Below, piece by piece: positions 20,068 to 29,494 of a stretch of DNA of 64,000 bases (within the stretch, counting starts at the first letter, position 1; the number at the start of each line of letters is the position of its first letter). The DNA is from Oscillospiraceae bacterium. Lineage in GTDB: Bacteria > Bacillota > Clostridia > Oscillospirales > CAG-272. The translations under genes and the position numbers were made by a program. Below the pieces are notes generated by a model. The model ran no database searches. It saw only the letters and a list, made by a program, of their open reading frames with translations, and was not told where the DNA came from. The DNA is taken from the NCBI GenBank assembly GCA_015064805.1, contig SVRN01000005.1:16625-80624 (forward strand), written 5' to 3'.

Positions 20068-20700
20068 TTCTCCTTTTGACGCGCGTACAGCTGACGCGCC
20101 GCGCTGTGCAGTGGGGATGCCACTTCTTGCTGCGCGGCAAGAAGTGGCGGAAGAAACGCGCCAAAGGGCCTAATGCCCTTTGGATTCCCGCAGTGCGTCT
20201 TTGCGGGCGCGCAAGCGCGCAGCACGACGCAAAAGGTTGCATCTTCAGTTTTTGCGAGTGCGACTTAAAGAAAGTCGCACTCACGAAAGTTGCACGGACC
20301 TTGCTTTTGCAAACGGCGCCAGCTCTTGCCTCTTTCCCCGTGATAGATAAAAGTTGAAACAGGACGGAATAGCAAAAGCTTTTGCCTCTACTACCCCATC
20401 TTGGGCGTGCGCTTATGCGCCCAAGATGGAGGAGGCTTGCCGACACAAAAAGCCCCGACGGCTATTCCCAAGCCGTCGGGATGCAGGGGGTTCCCAGGGG
20501 AACGCCTGGGCGCGCAATGTTTGCGCCCGTGCGAAGCACGATGTTCGCGTTTAGCGAACAAGCAAACTTGCGATTTCGGCTTGCCGAAATCTGTTTTCTT
20601 GGTTCGTTCTTTGCCGCGCGGCAAAGAATGAACATAAATGCGGTACAGCGCACGCGCGAAGCAGTGTGCGCCCGGCTACGAAGTCGTGAGAAATTCAGCT
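20068..20700 (+). repeat. Element E, long variant, first of a tandem pair (metY-pyrC gap)
   Basis: The outer end is GACGCGCGTACAGC..GCTGTGC, followed by GCCACTTCTTG hairpin and CCAAAGGGC-CTAAT-GCCCTTTGG (20161-20183). A long arm follows with GCGTCTTTGCGGGCGC, GAGTGCGACTT-AAAGA-AAGTCGCACTC, a CATCTTGGGCG/CGCCCAAGATG hairpin and CCCAGG-GGAACG-CCTGGG. Last are the CGCGCAATGTTTGCGCC insert (about 20510-20600) and a GTTCGTTCTTTGCC hairpin. No gene is present. Confidence 0.82.
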
Positions 20701-20704
20701 AAAC

Positions 20705-21090
20705 CTTTCACAACTCTTTCTCTTGACGCGCGTACAGCTGACGCGCCGCGCTGTGCAGTGGGGATGCCACTTCTTGCTGCGCGGCAAGAAGTGGCGGAAG
20801 AAACGCGCCAAAGGGCCTAATGCCCTTTGGATTCCCGCAGTGCGTCTTTGCGGGCGCGGCAAGCCGCGCAGCACGACGCAAAAGCAGGCATCTTCAGCTT
20901 TTGCGTTTGCAAGTTAAAGAAACTTGCAAACACGGGAGTCGCTCGGATTTTGCTTTAACAAACGACGTCAGTTTTTGCCTCTCTCCCTGTGATAGAGGAA
21001 CGTTCAAGCAGAACGGGATAGCAAAAAGTCTTGCCTCTGCGAACTCATCTGCGGGGTGGGCTGTGTGAGCCCGCTACGAAAAAGTGGAAC
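20705..21090 (+). repeat. Element E, long variant, second of the tandem pair
   Basis: It repeats the first 270 bp of its neighbour almost exactly. In the long arm the hairpin has changed to GTTTGCAAGTT-AAAGA-AACTTGCAAAC, with both arms altered and the loop kept. It ends early after the GCGGGGTGGGC region. CCAAAGGGC-CTAAT-GCCCTTTGG is at 20808-20830. Confidence 0.82.
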
Positions 21091-21178
21091 GTTTAGCGCC
21101 CCCTCCCCTTCCCTCCCCCCATTGTCAAAAATCCATAATTTTTCATCCAAAAAAACATGAAAAACAGCACAACGACGA

Positions 21179-21207
21179 TTGACAAAACAAGTACCTTATG
21201 ATATAAT
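21179..21207 (+). promoter_or_regulatory. Consensus sigma-A promoter of the pyr genes
   Basis: TTGACA, 17 bp spacer, TATAAT, both hexamers perfect. Transcription should start near 21214, about 58 nt before pyrC. It lies in an AT-rich strip between repeat DNA and pyrC. Confidence 0.92.
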
Positions 21208-21220
21208 AATAAAAATACGC

Positions 21221-21239
21221 GCAGAGGCCAGAACTCTGC
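21221..21239 (+). promoter_or_regulatory. Small hairpin in the pyrC leader
   Basis: GCAGAG and CTCTGC pair around GCCAGAA near the start of the transcript. The loop resembles part of a PyrR-binding loop, but the full consensus is absent and no terminator follows, so the role is open. Confidence 0.3.
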
Positions 21240-21271
21240 CCTCATCACCGATAAAAAGAGGAGGCTCTACC

Positions 21272-22492
21272 ATGGCAGATCGTATGAACATCAACGCTTT
21301 CGGCTTTTCCGACACTTGCGTGATCGGCACCGTCCACAAGACCTTGCTGTCTCTGCCTGCCGCTGACATCGGTGTTTTTTCTTCCCCTTCATACGCTGTT
21401 TTTCCCGGTTTTTGTGATGTGCATGTGCATTTTCGCGAACCGGGTTTTTCTTATAAGGAGACCATCGAAAGCGGTTGCGCGGCGGCCGCGCGCGGCGGCT
21501 ACACTGCCGTTTGCACCATGCCAAATCTGAATCCCGTGCCCGACAGCGCCGAGCATCTGAAGGCCCAGACCGATCTGATCGACGCGGGCGCGACCATCGG
21601 CGTCTACCCTTACGGCTCCATCACCGTCGGTCAAAAGGGCGAGCGGCTTGCCGATCTTGATGCCATGCGTGATCGCGCCATCGCCTTTTCGGACGACGGA
21701 CGCGGCGTGCAGAGCGAGGAATTGATGAGAGCGGCTATGATCGAGGCCAAGCGACTGGGTAAGATGATCGTCGCCCACTGCGAGGACAATTCCCTGCTCC
21801 GTGGCGGCTACATCCACGACGGCGACTATGCACGCGAGCACGGTCACCGCGGCATCTGCTCCGAGAGCGAATGGGGGCCAATCGCCCGCGATCTCAAGCT
21901 GGCCGAGGAGACGGGGTGCCCCTACCACGTGTGCCACATCTCCACCAAGGAAAGCGTTGCCATCATCCGCGAGGCCAAGGCGCGCGGGGTGGACGTCACC
22001 TGCGAGACGGGACCGCACTATCTGGTGCTGGACGACAGTGATCTGCGCGAGGACGGCAAGTTCAAAATGAACCCGCCGCTGCGCTCGCGTGAGGATAAAG
22101 AGGCGTTGATCGAGGGCATTCTTGACGGCACGATCGACATGATCGCGACCGACCACGCACCCCACTCGGCCGAGGAAAAATCGCGCGGACTCGAGAAGAG
22201 CGCGTTTGGCATCGTCGGGCTGGAAACGGCCTTTGCCGTGATGTACACGCACTTCGTCAAGACGGGGAAGATGAGCTTGGATCATCTGCTTCGTCTGTTG
22301 GTTGACAACCCGAGGAAGAGATTCGGCTTGCCGCTGGGCAACGAGTTTTCCGTTTGGAAGTTGGATGAAGAATTCACGGTAGATCCTGCGGAATTCGCCT
22401 CGATGGGCCACGCAACGCCGTTTGAAGGCGCGAAGCTGTTTGGTAAATGTGTGTTGACCGTCTGCGACGGGCGGGTTGTTTATAAGGCTTAA
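21272..22492 (+). CDS. pyrC: Dihydroorotase
   Basis: PyrC cyclises carbamoyl aspartate to dihydroorotate. The 406 aa length and motifs fit the bacterial class I (Bacillus-type) enzyme: metal histidines in DVHVHFREPG near residue 48, AHCEDN and HISTKES in the middle, and the catalytic aspartate in IATDHAPH. The track ORF extends 31 codons upstream across the promoter; AGAGGAGG before MADRMNIN sets the start at 21272. It is first in the pyr gene series. Confidence 0.96.
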   Translation: MADRMNINAFGFSDTCVIGTVHKTLLSLPAADIGVFSSPSYAVFPGFCDVHVHFREPGFSYKETIESGCAAAARGGYTAVCTMPNLNPVPDSAEHLKAQTDLIDAGATIGVYPYGSITVGQKGERLADLDAMRDRAIAFSDDGRGVQSEELMRAAMIEAKRLGKMIVAHCEDNSLLRGGYIHDGDYAREHGHRGICSESEWGPIARDLKLAEETGCPYHVCHISTKESVAIIREAKARGVDVTCETGPHYLVLDDSDLREDGKFKMNPPLRSREDKEALIEGILDGTIDMIATDHAPHSAEEKSRGLEKSAFGIVGLETAFAVMYTHFVKTGKMSLDHLLRLLVDNPRKRFGLPLGNEFSVWKLDEEFTVDPAEFASMGHATPFEGAKLFGKCVLTVCDGRVVYKA

Positions 22493-22497
22493 GGTTT

Positions 22498-22885
22498 TTA
22501 CAACTTCTCCTACGGCCTCACCCTGCGCGGCAAGCCGCGCGCGTTCGGTGTACCGGCTTTGTGTTCATTCTTTCTCATTCAAGAAAGAACGAACCAAGAA
22601 AGTGAACCAAGGGGTCTAATACCCCTTGGCACCCCGCAAGACTTGTTGCTTCCCATATCTGCCGCTCGTGGTGGCAAAACGGCGAGAGATGTAGAATAAG
22701 CATTTATGTCTTTCTCCACTATCGCCCTTGAAGAGCGGCAATCGCAGGGAGGCCCCGGAGGGAACGTCCGGGCTGACTTTCTTTGGTACTTTCTTTGTTC
22801 AGCGACAAAGAAAGTACATCAAAAACCGGTACACCAAGCGCGCGCAGCTGTGCGAGGCTGTAGAAACGGTTGTCAAAAATTTCGT
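22498..22885 (+). repeat. Element E, complete reference copy (pyrC-carB gap)
   Basis: Order: outer end CTACGGCCTCACC..CGCGCGTTCGGTG; GTTCATTCTTTCT hairpin; CCAAGGGGT-CTAAT-ACCCCTTGG (22607-22629); CTGCCGCTCGTGGTGGC; TTTATGTCTTTCTCC; GAGCGGCA; CCCGGA-GGGAACG-TCCGGG (22754-22772). It closes with a GTACTTTCTTTGTT/ACAAAGAAAGTAC hairpin and the inverted outer end. The two halves are roughly inverted repeats of each other. Confidence 0.88.
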
Positions 22886-22925
22886 CTACACAAATCTATT
22901 TTTTCATATATACAGGAGGCCACCC

Positions 22926-25900
22926 ATGGCAAAAAGAACGGACATCAAAAAGGTACTCATCATCGGCTCCGGTCCCATCATCATCGGACAGGCCGCGGAA
23001 TTCGACTACGCAGGCACCCAGGCTTGCCTTGCACTCAAAGAGGAAGGCTACGAGGTCGTGCTCTGTAACTCCAACCCCGCGACCATCATGACCGACACCA
23101 CCATCGCAGACAAGGTCTACATGGAACCGCTGACGCTGGAATATATCGCCAAGATCCTGCGCTACGAGCGCCCCGACGCCATCGTCCCCGGCATCGGCGG
23201 CCAGACGGGCCTGAATTTGGCCATGCAGCTCGAAAAGAAGGGCATTCTCAAGGAGTGCGGCGTCGAGCTGCTCGGCACCAGCTCCGAGTCCATCGAGCGC
23301 GCCGAGGACCGCGAGCTGTTCAAGGAGCTGTGCCAGTCCATCGGTGAGCCCACCATCCCCTCCGAGATCACCTACTCCATCGACGAGGCCCGCGCCGCGG
23401 CCGAACGCATCGGCTACCCCGTCGTTCTTCGCCCCGCCTTTACCCTGGGCGGCACGGGCGGCGGCTTCGCCAACAACGAAGAAGAGCTGGTTGAGATCGG
23501 TCTGAACGCCTTCAAGCTCTCCCCCGTTCATCAGGTGCTGATCGAGAAGTCGGTCAAGGGCTACAAGGAGATCGAATTTGAGGTCATGCGCGACTCGAAC
23601 GACCACGCCATCACCATCTGCGGCATGGAAAACATCGACCCCGTCGGCGTCCACACGGGCGACTCGCTGGTCGTCGCTCCCATCCAGACGCTGAGCCGTG
23701 AGGACGAAAAGATGCTCAACGACAGCGCCATCAAGCTGATCAAGGCGCTCAAGATCGAGGGCGGCTGTAACGTTCAGTTCGCACTCAATCCCCATTCCTC
23801 CGAATACTACCTCATCGAGGTCAACCCCCGCGTCTCCCGCTCGTCCGCACTGGCGTCCAAGGCGTCGGGCTATCCCATCGCCCGCGTGACCGCCAAGATC
23901 GCCGTCGGTATGGCGCTGGAGGATATCAAGATCGCCAACACCACCGCGGCGTTTGAGCCCAGCCTTGACTACGTCATCGCCAAGCTCCCCCGCTTCCCCT
24001 TCGACAAGTTCACCTCCGCCTCCAACCTTTTGGGCACCCAGATGAAGGCAACGGGCGAGGTCATGGGCATCGGCTCCAATCTGGAGGAGTGCCTGCTCAA
24101 GGGCATCCGCTCACTCGAGATCGGCGCGCATCATCTGTACCTGTCCAAGTTTGACAACATGAGCGTGGACGAGCTGCTCGACTATATCAAGGAATTCCGC
24201 TCGGACAACATCTTTGCCATCGCCGAGCTGATCTACCACGGCGTTTCCATCGAAAAGCTGCACGAGATCACCCAGATCACCCCCTACTTCCTCGAGGCCA
24301 TCAAGCACATCGTCGAGATGGAGGAAACGCTTAAATGCCATCCCTTCGATCTTGAAACGCTGACGGCCGCCAAGAAGATGGGCTTTGGCGACAAGTACGT
24401 CGCCCGTATGTGGAAGTGCACCGAGCTGGACGTTTACAACTTCCGCCGCGAGCACGCGCTGTTCCCCGTCTTCAGAATGGTCGACACCTGCCACACGAAC
24501 GCCTATATTCCTTATTTCTACTCCTCCTACACGGGCGAGAACGCCTCGGTTCTGACCGACAAAAAGAAGATCGTGGTATTGGGCGCAGGTCCCATCCGCA
24601 TCGGTCAGGGCGTCGAGTTTGACTATTCGACCGTCCACGCCGTTCAGACCATCAAGAACGCGGGCTACGAGGCCATCATCATCAACAACAACCCCGAGAC
24701 CGTTTCGACCGATTACACCACGGCCGACAAGCTGTACTTCGAGCCGCTGACGCCCGAGGACGTCATGAACATCGTTGAGTTTGAAAAGCCCATCGGTGTC
24801 GTTGCTTCTCTTGGCGGTCAGACCGCCATCAACCTCGCACAGCCCTTGACCGACCGCGGCGTCAAGATCATCGGCACCGACTGTGCCGCCATCGACCGCG
24901 CCGAGGACCGCAACGAGTTTGAGCATCTGCTCCGCGAGCTGAACATTCCTCAGCCCCGCGGCAAGGCGGTGACCAAGATCGAGGACGGCATCGCGGCCGC
25001 CGCCGAGATCGGCTATCCCGTGCTGGTTCGTCCCTCCTTCGTTCTGGGCGGTCGCGCCATGCAGATCGTTGCCAACGAAGAGCAGCTGCGCCATTATCTG
25101 CGCACCGCCGTTGAGATCGACGAGGACAAGCCGGTGCTTGTCGACAAGTATATCCAGGGCAAGGAGGTCGAGGTCGACGCCATCTGCGACGGACGCGACG
25201 TCTTCGTTCCCGGTATCATGGAGCTGGTTGAGCGCACGGGTATCCACTCGGGTGACTCCATCAGCGTATATCCCTCCTTCAGCATTTCCAACCGCGTCAA
25301 GGGCATCATTCTCCAGTATGCAAAGAAGCTGGGCTTGGGCATTGGCATCGTGGGTCTATTCAATATTCAGTTTATCGTTGACGAGAACGACAACGTCTTC
25401 ATTATTGAGGTCAACCCCCGCTCCTCCCGTACCGTTCCCTTCCTTTCCAAGGCAACGGGCTACTCGCTGGCCGACATCGCCACCGAGGTGATTCTCGGCA
25501 AGTCGCTCAAGGAGCTGGGCATCTTTGACATCTATCCCGAGGAAAAGAACCGCTACTACGTCAAGGTTCCCGTCTTCTCCTTCAACAAGCTGCGCGGACT
25601 TGACGCTTACCTCTCCCCCGAGATGAAGTCGACGGGCGAGGCCATCGGCTACGACGACAAGCTCCCCCGTGCGCTGCACAAGGCACTGCGCGCGTCGGGC
25701 ATGACGCTGCAGAACTACGGCACCGTCTTTGCAACCATCGCCGACAAGGACAAGGAAGAGGCACTGCCTCTGATCCGCCGCTTCTACAACCTGGGCTTCA
25801 ACATTCAGGCCACCACGGGCACGGCCAAGTTCCTCAAGCAAAACGGCATCCGCACCCACGCGCTGTCCAAGATCAGCGACGGCAGCGACGAGATCCCCGA

Positions 25901-26099
25901 GGCGATCCGTCAGGGCCATATCGCGTATATGATCAACACCCGCGATATTAGCTCGACTGACCAGATGAGCGACGGCCTCCAGCTTCGCCGCTGTGCGACG
26001 GAAAACAACGTCGACATCTTCACTTCCCTTGACACCGTTCGCGTATTGTTGGACGTTTTGGAAGAGACTACGCTGACCATTTCGACGATCGACGCGTAA
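22926..26099 (+). CDS. carB: Carbamoyl-phosphate synthase large subunit
   Basis: CarB makes carbamoyl phosphate from bicarbonate, ammonia and two ATP for pyrimidine and arginine synthesis. The 1057 aa protein has two ATP-grasp halves, each starting with a GPIxIGQ motif (about residues 16 and 560) and containing IEVNPR. A C-terminal MGS-like regulatory domain begins around residue 940 (GFNIQATTGTAKFL). GGAGG before MAKRTDIKK fixes the start at 22926. The glutaminase partner carA is not in the window, which is unusual for a pyr cluster. Confidence 0.97.
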   Translation: MAKRTDIKKVLIIGSGPIIIGQAAEFDYAGTQACLALKEEGYEVVLCNSNPATIMTDTTIADKVYMEPLTLEYIAKILRYERPDAIVPGIGGQTGLNLAMQLEKKGILKECGVELLGTSSESIERAEDRELFKELCQSIGEPTIPSEITYSIDEARAAAERIGYPVVLRPAFTLGGTGGGFANNEEELVEIGLNAFKLSPVHQVLIEKSVKGYKEIEFEVMRDSNDHAITICGMENIDPVGVHTGDSLVVAPIQTLSREDEKMLNDSAIKLIKALKIEGGCNVQFALNPHSSEYYLIEVNPRVSRSSALASKASGYPIARVTAKIAVGMALEDIKIANTTAAFEPSLDYVIAKLPRFPFDKFTSASNLLGTQMKATGEVMGIGSNLEECLLKGIRSLEIGAHHLYLSKFDNMSVDELLDYIKEFRSDNIFAIAELIYHGVSIEKLHEITQITPYFLEAIKHIVEMEETLKCHPFDLETLTAAKKMGFGDKYVARMWKCTELDVYNFRREHALFPVFRMVDTCHTNAYIPYFYSSYTGENASVLTDKKKIVVLGAGPIRIGQGVEFDYSTVHAVQTIKNAGYEAIIINNNPETVSTDYTTADKLYFEPLTPEDVMNIVEFEKPIGVVASLGGQTAINLAQPLTDRGVKIIGTDCAAIDRAEDRNEFEHLLRELNIPQPRGKAVTKIEDGIAAAAEIGYPVLVRPSFVLGGRAMQIVANEEQLRHYLRTAVEIDEDKPVLVDKYIQGKEVEVDAICDGRDVFVPGIMELVERTGIHSGDSISVYPSFSISNRVKGIILQYAKKLGLGIGIVGLFNIQFIVDENDNVFIIEVNPRSSRTVPFLSKATGYSLADIATEVILGKSLKELGIFDIYPEEKNRYYVKVPVFSFNKLRGLDAYLSPEMKSTGEAIGYDDKLPRALHKALRASGMTLQNYGTVFATIADKDKEEALPLIRRFYNLGFNIQATTGTAKFLKQNGIRTHALSKISDGSDEIPEAIRQGHIAYMINTRDISSTDQMSDGLQLRRCATENNVDIFTSLDTVRVLLDVLEETTLTISTIDA

Positions 26100-26104
26100 G
26101 TTAT

Positions 26105-26672
26105 TCTAAAGTTTCAGCAACTTCTCCTTTTGACGCGCGTACAGCTGCGCGCCGCGCTGTGCCGGTTTTTATTGTACTTTCTTTGCCGCTGAACAAAGAA
26201 AGTACCAAAGAAAGTCAGCCCGGACGTTCCCTCCGGGGCCTCCCTTTCCGTGCCGCTCTACAAAGAAAACAGAGGAGAAAAACATTAAAATTTCTCGTAC
26301 ATCTCTCGCCGGCTTGCCACCACGAGCGGCAGGCAGGGAAGGCAAAATCGTTTTTGTTAGAAATTTTGTTAAACTTGGGCGCGGTAAGCAATAGCAAAAA
26401 TTCTTGCTATTGTGCTTGCGTGCCACTTTCGTGAGTGCGGCTTTCTTTAAGCCGCGCTCTCAAAAGCTGAAGAAGTGAGCCCTCGCGTCGTGTTGCGCGG
26501 AGCGAGAGCGCAGCGCCCACAAAGACGCGCTGCAGGGTTCCAAGGGACATTAAGTCCCTTGGCGCGCTTTCTTGGTTCGTTCTTTGCCGCGTGGCAAAGA
26601 ATGAACATCAAAAAACCAAACCGCGAACGCGCGCAGCTGTGTGAGCGTCCGGCTACACAAGCTCTAAAAAAT
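26105..26672 (-). repeat. Element E, long variant (carB-pyrK gap)
   Basis: Reverse orientation: GACGCGCGTACAGC end, a GTACTTTCTTTG hairpin, CCCGGA-CGTTCCC-TCCGGG (26219-26237) and the ACGAGCGGCAG marker. Then come a GAGTGCGGCTT-TCTTT-AAGCCGCGCTC hairpin (about 26431-26460) and CCAAGGGAC-ATTAA-GTCCCTTGG (26540-26562), then a GTTCGTTCTTTGCC hairpin and the other end. It lies between two pyr genes with no visible promoter. Confidence 0.84.
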
Positions 26673-26695
26673 ACAATCTCCCAAAAGGAGTTACC

Positions 26696-27430
26696 ATGAA
26701 ACAATCCATCTTTGAAATTAGAACCAACGAGGCTCTGACCTCCACCGTCTATAAAATGACCCTCGCGGGCGACACCTCCCCCATCACCGCCCCCGGTCAG
26801 TTCGTCAACATCAAGCTCGAGGGCCAGTTCCTCCGCCGCCCCATCTCGGTCTGCGACTGTGAGGAAGGTCTCTTGACTCTCATCTATAAGGTCGTCGGCC
26901 GCGGCACCGAGCAAATGAGCCAAATGCTCCCGGGCGAGAAGCTCGACCTGCTCACCGGCCTTGGCAACGGCTACGACACCTCCCTCACGGGCGACCGCCC
27001 CCTGCTTCTCGGCGGCGGCGTCGGCGTGCCTCCCCTCTACATGCTCGCAAAGCAGTTGCGCGCCGAAGGTAAGAGCGTGTCTGTCGTTCTCGGCTTTAAC
27101 ACCAAGGACGAGATCTTTTATGAAAACGAATTCAAAGCTCTCGGCTGTGACGTGACCGTCACGACGGCCGACGGCTCGTACGGTGTCCGCGGCTTTGTGA
27201 CCAACGCCATGGACGTCGACTATACCCACGTCTGCACCTGCGGCCCCGAGCCTATGCTCAAAGCGGTCTACAAGGCTTGCAAGACAGACGGACAGTTCAG
27301 CTTTGAGGAGCGCATGGGCTGTGGCTTCGGCGCCTGCATGGGCTGCTCCTGCAAGACTATCACGGGCTACAAGCGCATCTGCAAGGAAGGCCCGATCATG
27401 AGAAAGGGGGATATCTTATGGGAAGATTAA
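26696..27430 (+). CDS. pyrK: Dihydroorotate dehydrogenase B electron-transfer subunit
   Basis: PyrK carries FAD and a 2Fe-2S cluster and passes electrons from PyrD to NAD+. The 244 aa protein has FAD-binding FLRRPISVCD, nucleotide-binding LLLGGGVGVPP, and the cluster motif CGFGACMGCSC with a further Cys in YKRIC. AAAGGAGTTACC precedes the ATG. It overlaps pyrD by 13 bp, consistent with a stable complex. Confidence 0.96.
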   Translation: MKQSIFEIRTNEALTSTVYKMTLAGDTSPITAPGQFVNIKLEGQFLRRPISVCDCEEGLLTLIYKVVGRGTEQMSQMLPGEKLDLLTGLGNGYDTSLTGDRPLLLGGGVGVPPLYMLAKQLRAEGKSVSVVLGFNTKDEIFYENEFKALGCDVTVTTADGSYGVRGFVTNAMDVDYTHVCTCGPEPMLKAVYKACKTDGQFSFEERMGCGFGACMGCSCKTITGYKRICKEGPIMRKGDILWED

Positions 27431-28329
27431 ACGTCAACCTGTGCGGACTGGACATGGACAACCCCATCATCCCCGCGTCGGGCACGTTCGGCTTCGGCTA
27501 CGAGTTTGCCGAGCTGTACGACATCAACGTGCTTGGCACGTTCTCCTTTAAGGGAACGACCCGCGATCCCCGCTTCGGCAACCCCACGCCCCGCATCGCC
27601 GAATGCCCGATGGGCATGATCAACGCGGTAGGACTTCAGAACCCCGGCGTGGAAAAGGTCATCTCCGAGGAGCTGCCCAAGCTCGCCAAATGTTTTGACA
27701 AAAAGGTCATGGCCAACGTCTCGGGCTTTTCGATCGAGGACTACGCCTATACCTGCGAAAAGTTAGATAAAGAGGATCAGGTCGGCTGGCTGGAGGTCAA
27801 CGTCTCCTGCCCCAACGTTCACGGCGGCGGCATGAGCTTCGGCACATCTCCCGAGGCGGCGGCTGAGGTCACGCGTGCGGTCAAGGCCGTGACGACCAAG
27901 CCCGTCATCATCAAGCTCTCGCCCAACGTCACCGACATCGTGTCCATCGCGCGGGCGTGCGAGGAGGCGGGGGCGGACGGTATCAGCCTGATCAACACCC
28001 TGCTCGGCATGCGCATCGATCTGCGCACCAAAAAGCCGGTGATCGCCAACAAGATGGGCGGATTCTCGGGTCCTGCGATCCTGCCCGTGGCGCTTCGCAT
28101 GGTTTACCAGGTAAGCTCGGCCGTTTCCATTCCCGTGGTGGGCATGGGCGGTGTATCCTGCGCCGAGGACGTCATTGAGATGATGCTGGCAGGCGCAACC
28201 GCAGTCGAGGTAGGTGCGGCCAATCTGGTCGATCCCTTCGTCTGCAAGACCATCATCGAGGAGCTTCCTTGCGTGATGGACAAATACGGAATCAAAAATT
28301 TGAAAGATATTATTGGAGGTGCTCACTAA
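27418..28329 (+). CDS. pyrD: Dihydroorotate dehydrogenase B catalytic subunit
   Basis: PyrD oxidises dihydroorotate to orotate with FMN. The 303 aa length fits class 1B. NVSCPNVHGGG holds the active-site cysteine used by class 1 enzymes, KLSPNVTDI follows, and GMGGVSCAEDVIEMMLAGA binds the FMN phosphate. It is coupled to pyrK (13 bp overlap) and pyrF (TAATG, 1 bp). Confidence 0.97.
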   Translation: MGRLNVNLCGLDMDNPIIPASGTFGFGYEFAELYDINVLGTFSFKGTTRDPRFGNPTPRIAECPMGMINAVGLQNPGVEKVISEELPKLAKCFDKKVMANVSGFSIEDYAYTCEKLDKEDQVGWLEVNVSCPNVHGGGMSFGTSPEAAAEVTRAVKAVTTKPVIIKLSPNVTDIVSIARACEEAGADGISLINTLLGMRIDLRTKKPVIANKMGGFSGPAILPVALRMVYQVSSAVSIPVVGMGGVSCAEDVIEMMLAGATAVEVGAANLVDPFVCKTIIEELPCVMDKYGIKNLKDIIGGAH

Positions 28330-29027
28330 TGGGTAAGGACGTTATCATCGCACTGGACTTTGACAGCAAGGCAAAAACGCTGGCATTTCTGGATCAGTTC
28401 ACGGGCAAAAAGCCCTTCGTTAAGATCGGCATGGAGCTGTTTTATGCCGAGGGACCCTCGATCGTTCGCGAGGTTAAGGCACGCGGCCACAAGATCTTCC
28501 TGGATCTGAAGCTGCACGACATTCCCAACACGGTAAAGAAGGCCATGGCAGTTTTGTCGGGTCTTGACGTTGATATGACCAACCTGCACGCTGCCGGCAC
28601 GGTCCGCATGATGCAGGGGGCTCTGGAGGGCCTGACTCGTCCTGACGGTACCCGTCCTCTTCTGATCGCGGTCACTCAGCTGACCTCGACCGACCAGGAG
28701 AGCATGGAAAACGATCTGCTCATCAAGGAGCCCATCGCTGACGTCGTCATGCACTACGCGTCCAATGCCGCCAAGGCAGGTCTGGACGGCGTCGTCTGCT
28801 CCCCCCTGGAGGCAGGAGTGGTTCACGACAAGTGCGGCAAGAATTTCCTGACCGTCACCCCCGGCGTTCGTTTCGCTGACGGCGACATCGGCGACCAGAA
28901 GAGAGTTATGACGCCCGCCGCCGCCAAGGAGATCGGCTCCGACTACATCGTCGTCGGCCGCCCCATCACCGCCGCCGCTGACCCCGTGGCTGCATACGAG
29001 CGCTGCGTGGCAGAGTTTGTTGATTAA
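28329..29027 (+). CDS. pyrF: Orotidine 5-prime-phosphate decarboxylase
   Basis: PyrF decarboxylates OMP to UMP. From 28329 the protein has 232 aa. The catalytic Asp-Lys-Asp-Lys signature is in FLDLKLHDIPNTV, and VTPGVRF with YIVVGRPIT binds the phosphate. The track start is 20 codons upstream inside pyrD; the TAATG junction with GGAGGTGC before it sets this start. A module M hairpin starts 13 bp after the stop. Confidence 0.97.
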   Translation: MGKDVIIALDFDSKAKTLAFLDQFTGKKPFVKIGMELFYAEGPSIVREVKARGHKIFLDLKLHDIPNTVKKAMAVLSGLDVDMTNLHAAGTVRMMQGALEGLTRPDGTRPLLIAVTQLTSTDQESMENDLLIKEPIADVVMHYASNAAKAGLDGVVCSPLEAGVVHDKCGKNFLTVTPGVRFADGDIGDQKRVMTPAAAKEIGSDYIVVGRPITAAADPVAAYERCVAEFVD

Positions 29028-29036
29028 AGAGGACGC

Positions 29037-29215
29037 GCAGGGGAACTTCTTGAAAGAAGTTCCCCCACACCCCCTCAAGAACTTTCAAAAAAGGAATAGA
29101 AGCGCTCGCCCCCACAACTTCTTCCAACCCTGTATGGGAAAGCGAGTGCGCTGTTCGACAGAATAGCTACCGCAAGCTCCTGGGGCCCCCGCCCCATCCG
29201 CTCCACAAAATTAGA
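29037..29215 (+). repeat. Module M (3-prime flank of pyrF)
   Basis: The hairpin GGGGAACTTC..GAAGTTCCCC (29040-29065) begins 13 bp after the stop. The conserved body follows: CAAGAACTTT, GAAGCGCTCG, ACTTCTTCCAACCCTGTATG, TAGCTACCGCAAGCTC and CGCTCCAC. Confidence 0.8.
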
Positions 29216-29475
29216 ATTACTTTAACAAATTTTGCTTTTTCCGTCTGCCGCGCGTGTTATCTGCCTTGAAGCATAGCACAAGAAACTTTCCTGTCTATCT
29301 CTTGGTGCTCTATGTAGCGCGGCAATGCCAGGGAGATCCAAGGGGGAACGCCTTGGCGTCCTTCTTGGCCACTTCTTGGGACGCGCCAAGAAGTGGCATA
29401 AAAAACCGGCACAGATCAGCGCGAGCCAAAGGCTCGCAGTATGATCGTCCGTAGAAGTAGTAGTAAAAATTTTCG
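29216..29475 (+). repeat. Element E, partial copy (pyrF-HAD gap)
   Basis: This half copy has TCTGCCGCGCGTG, GCGGCAATG, CCAAGG-GGGAACG-CCTTGG (29338-29356), a GCCACTTCTTGG hairpin and the GATCGTCCGTAGAAG outer end. The first half (including CTAAT) is missing and is replaced by module M. Confidence 0.78.
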
Positions 29476-29494
29476 CTAAACAAAGGAACTCCCC

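Noticed and set aside
18500-20446. 648 aa version of MetY with a long N-terminal extension
   Set aside because: The extension crosses the promoter and repeat DNA; a Shine-Dalgarno site and family length support the start at 19795.
21221-21239. PyrR-binding attenuator in the pyrC leader
   Set aside because: The loop shares only a few bases with the PyrR consensus; no antiterminator or terminator pair follows and no pyrR gene is present.
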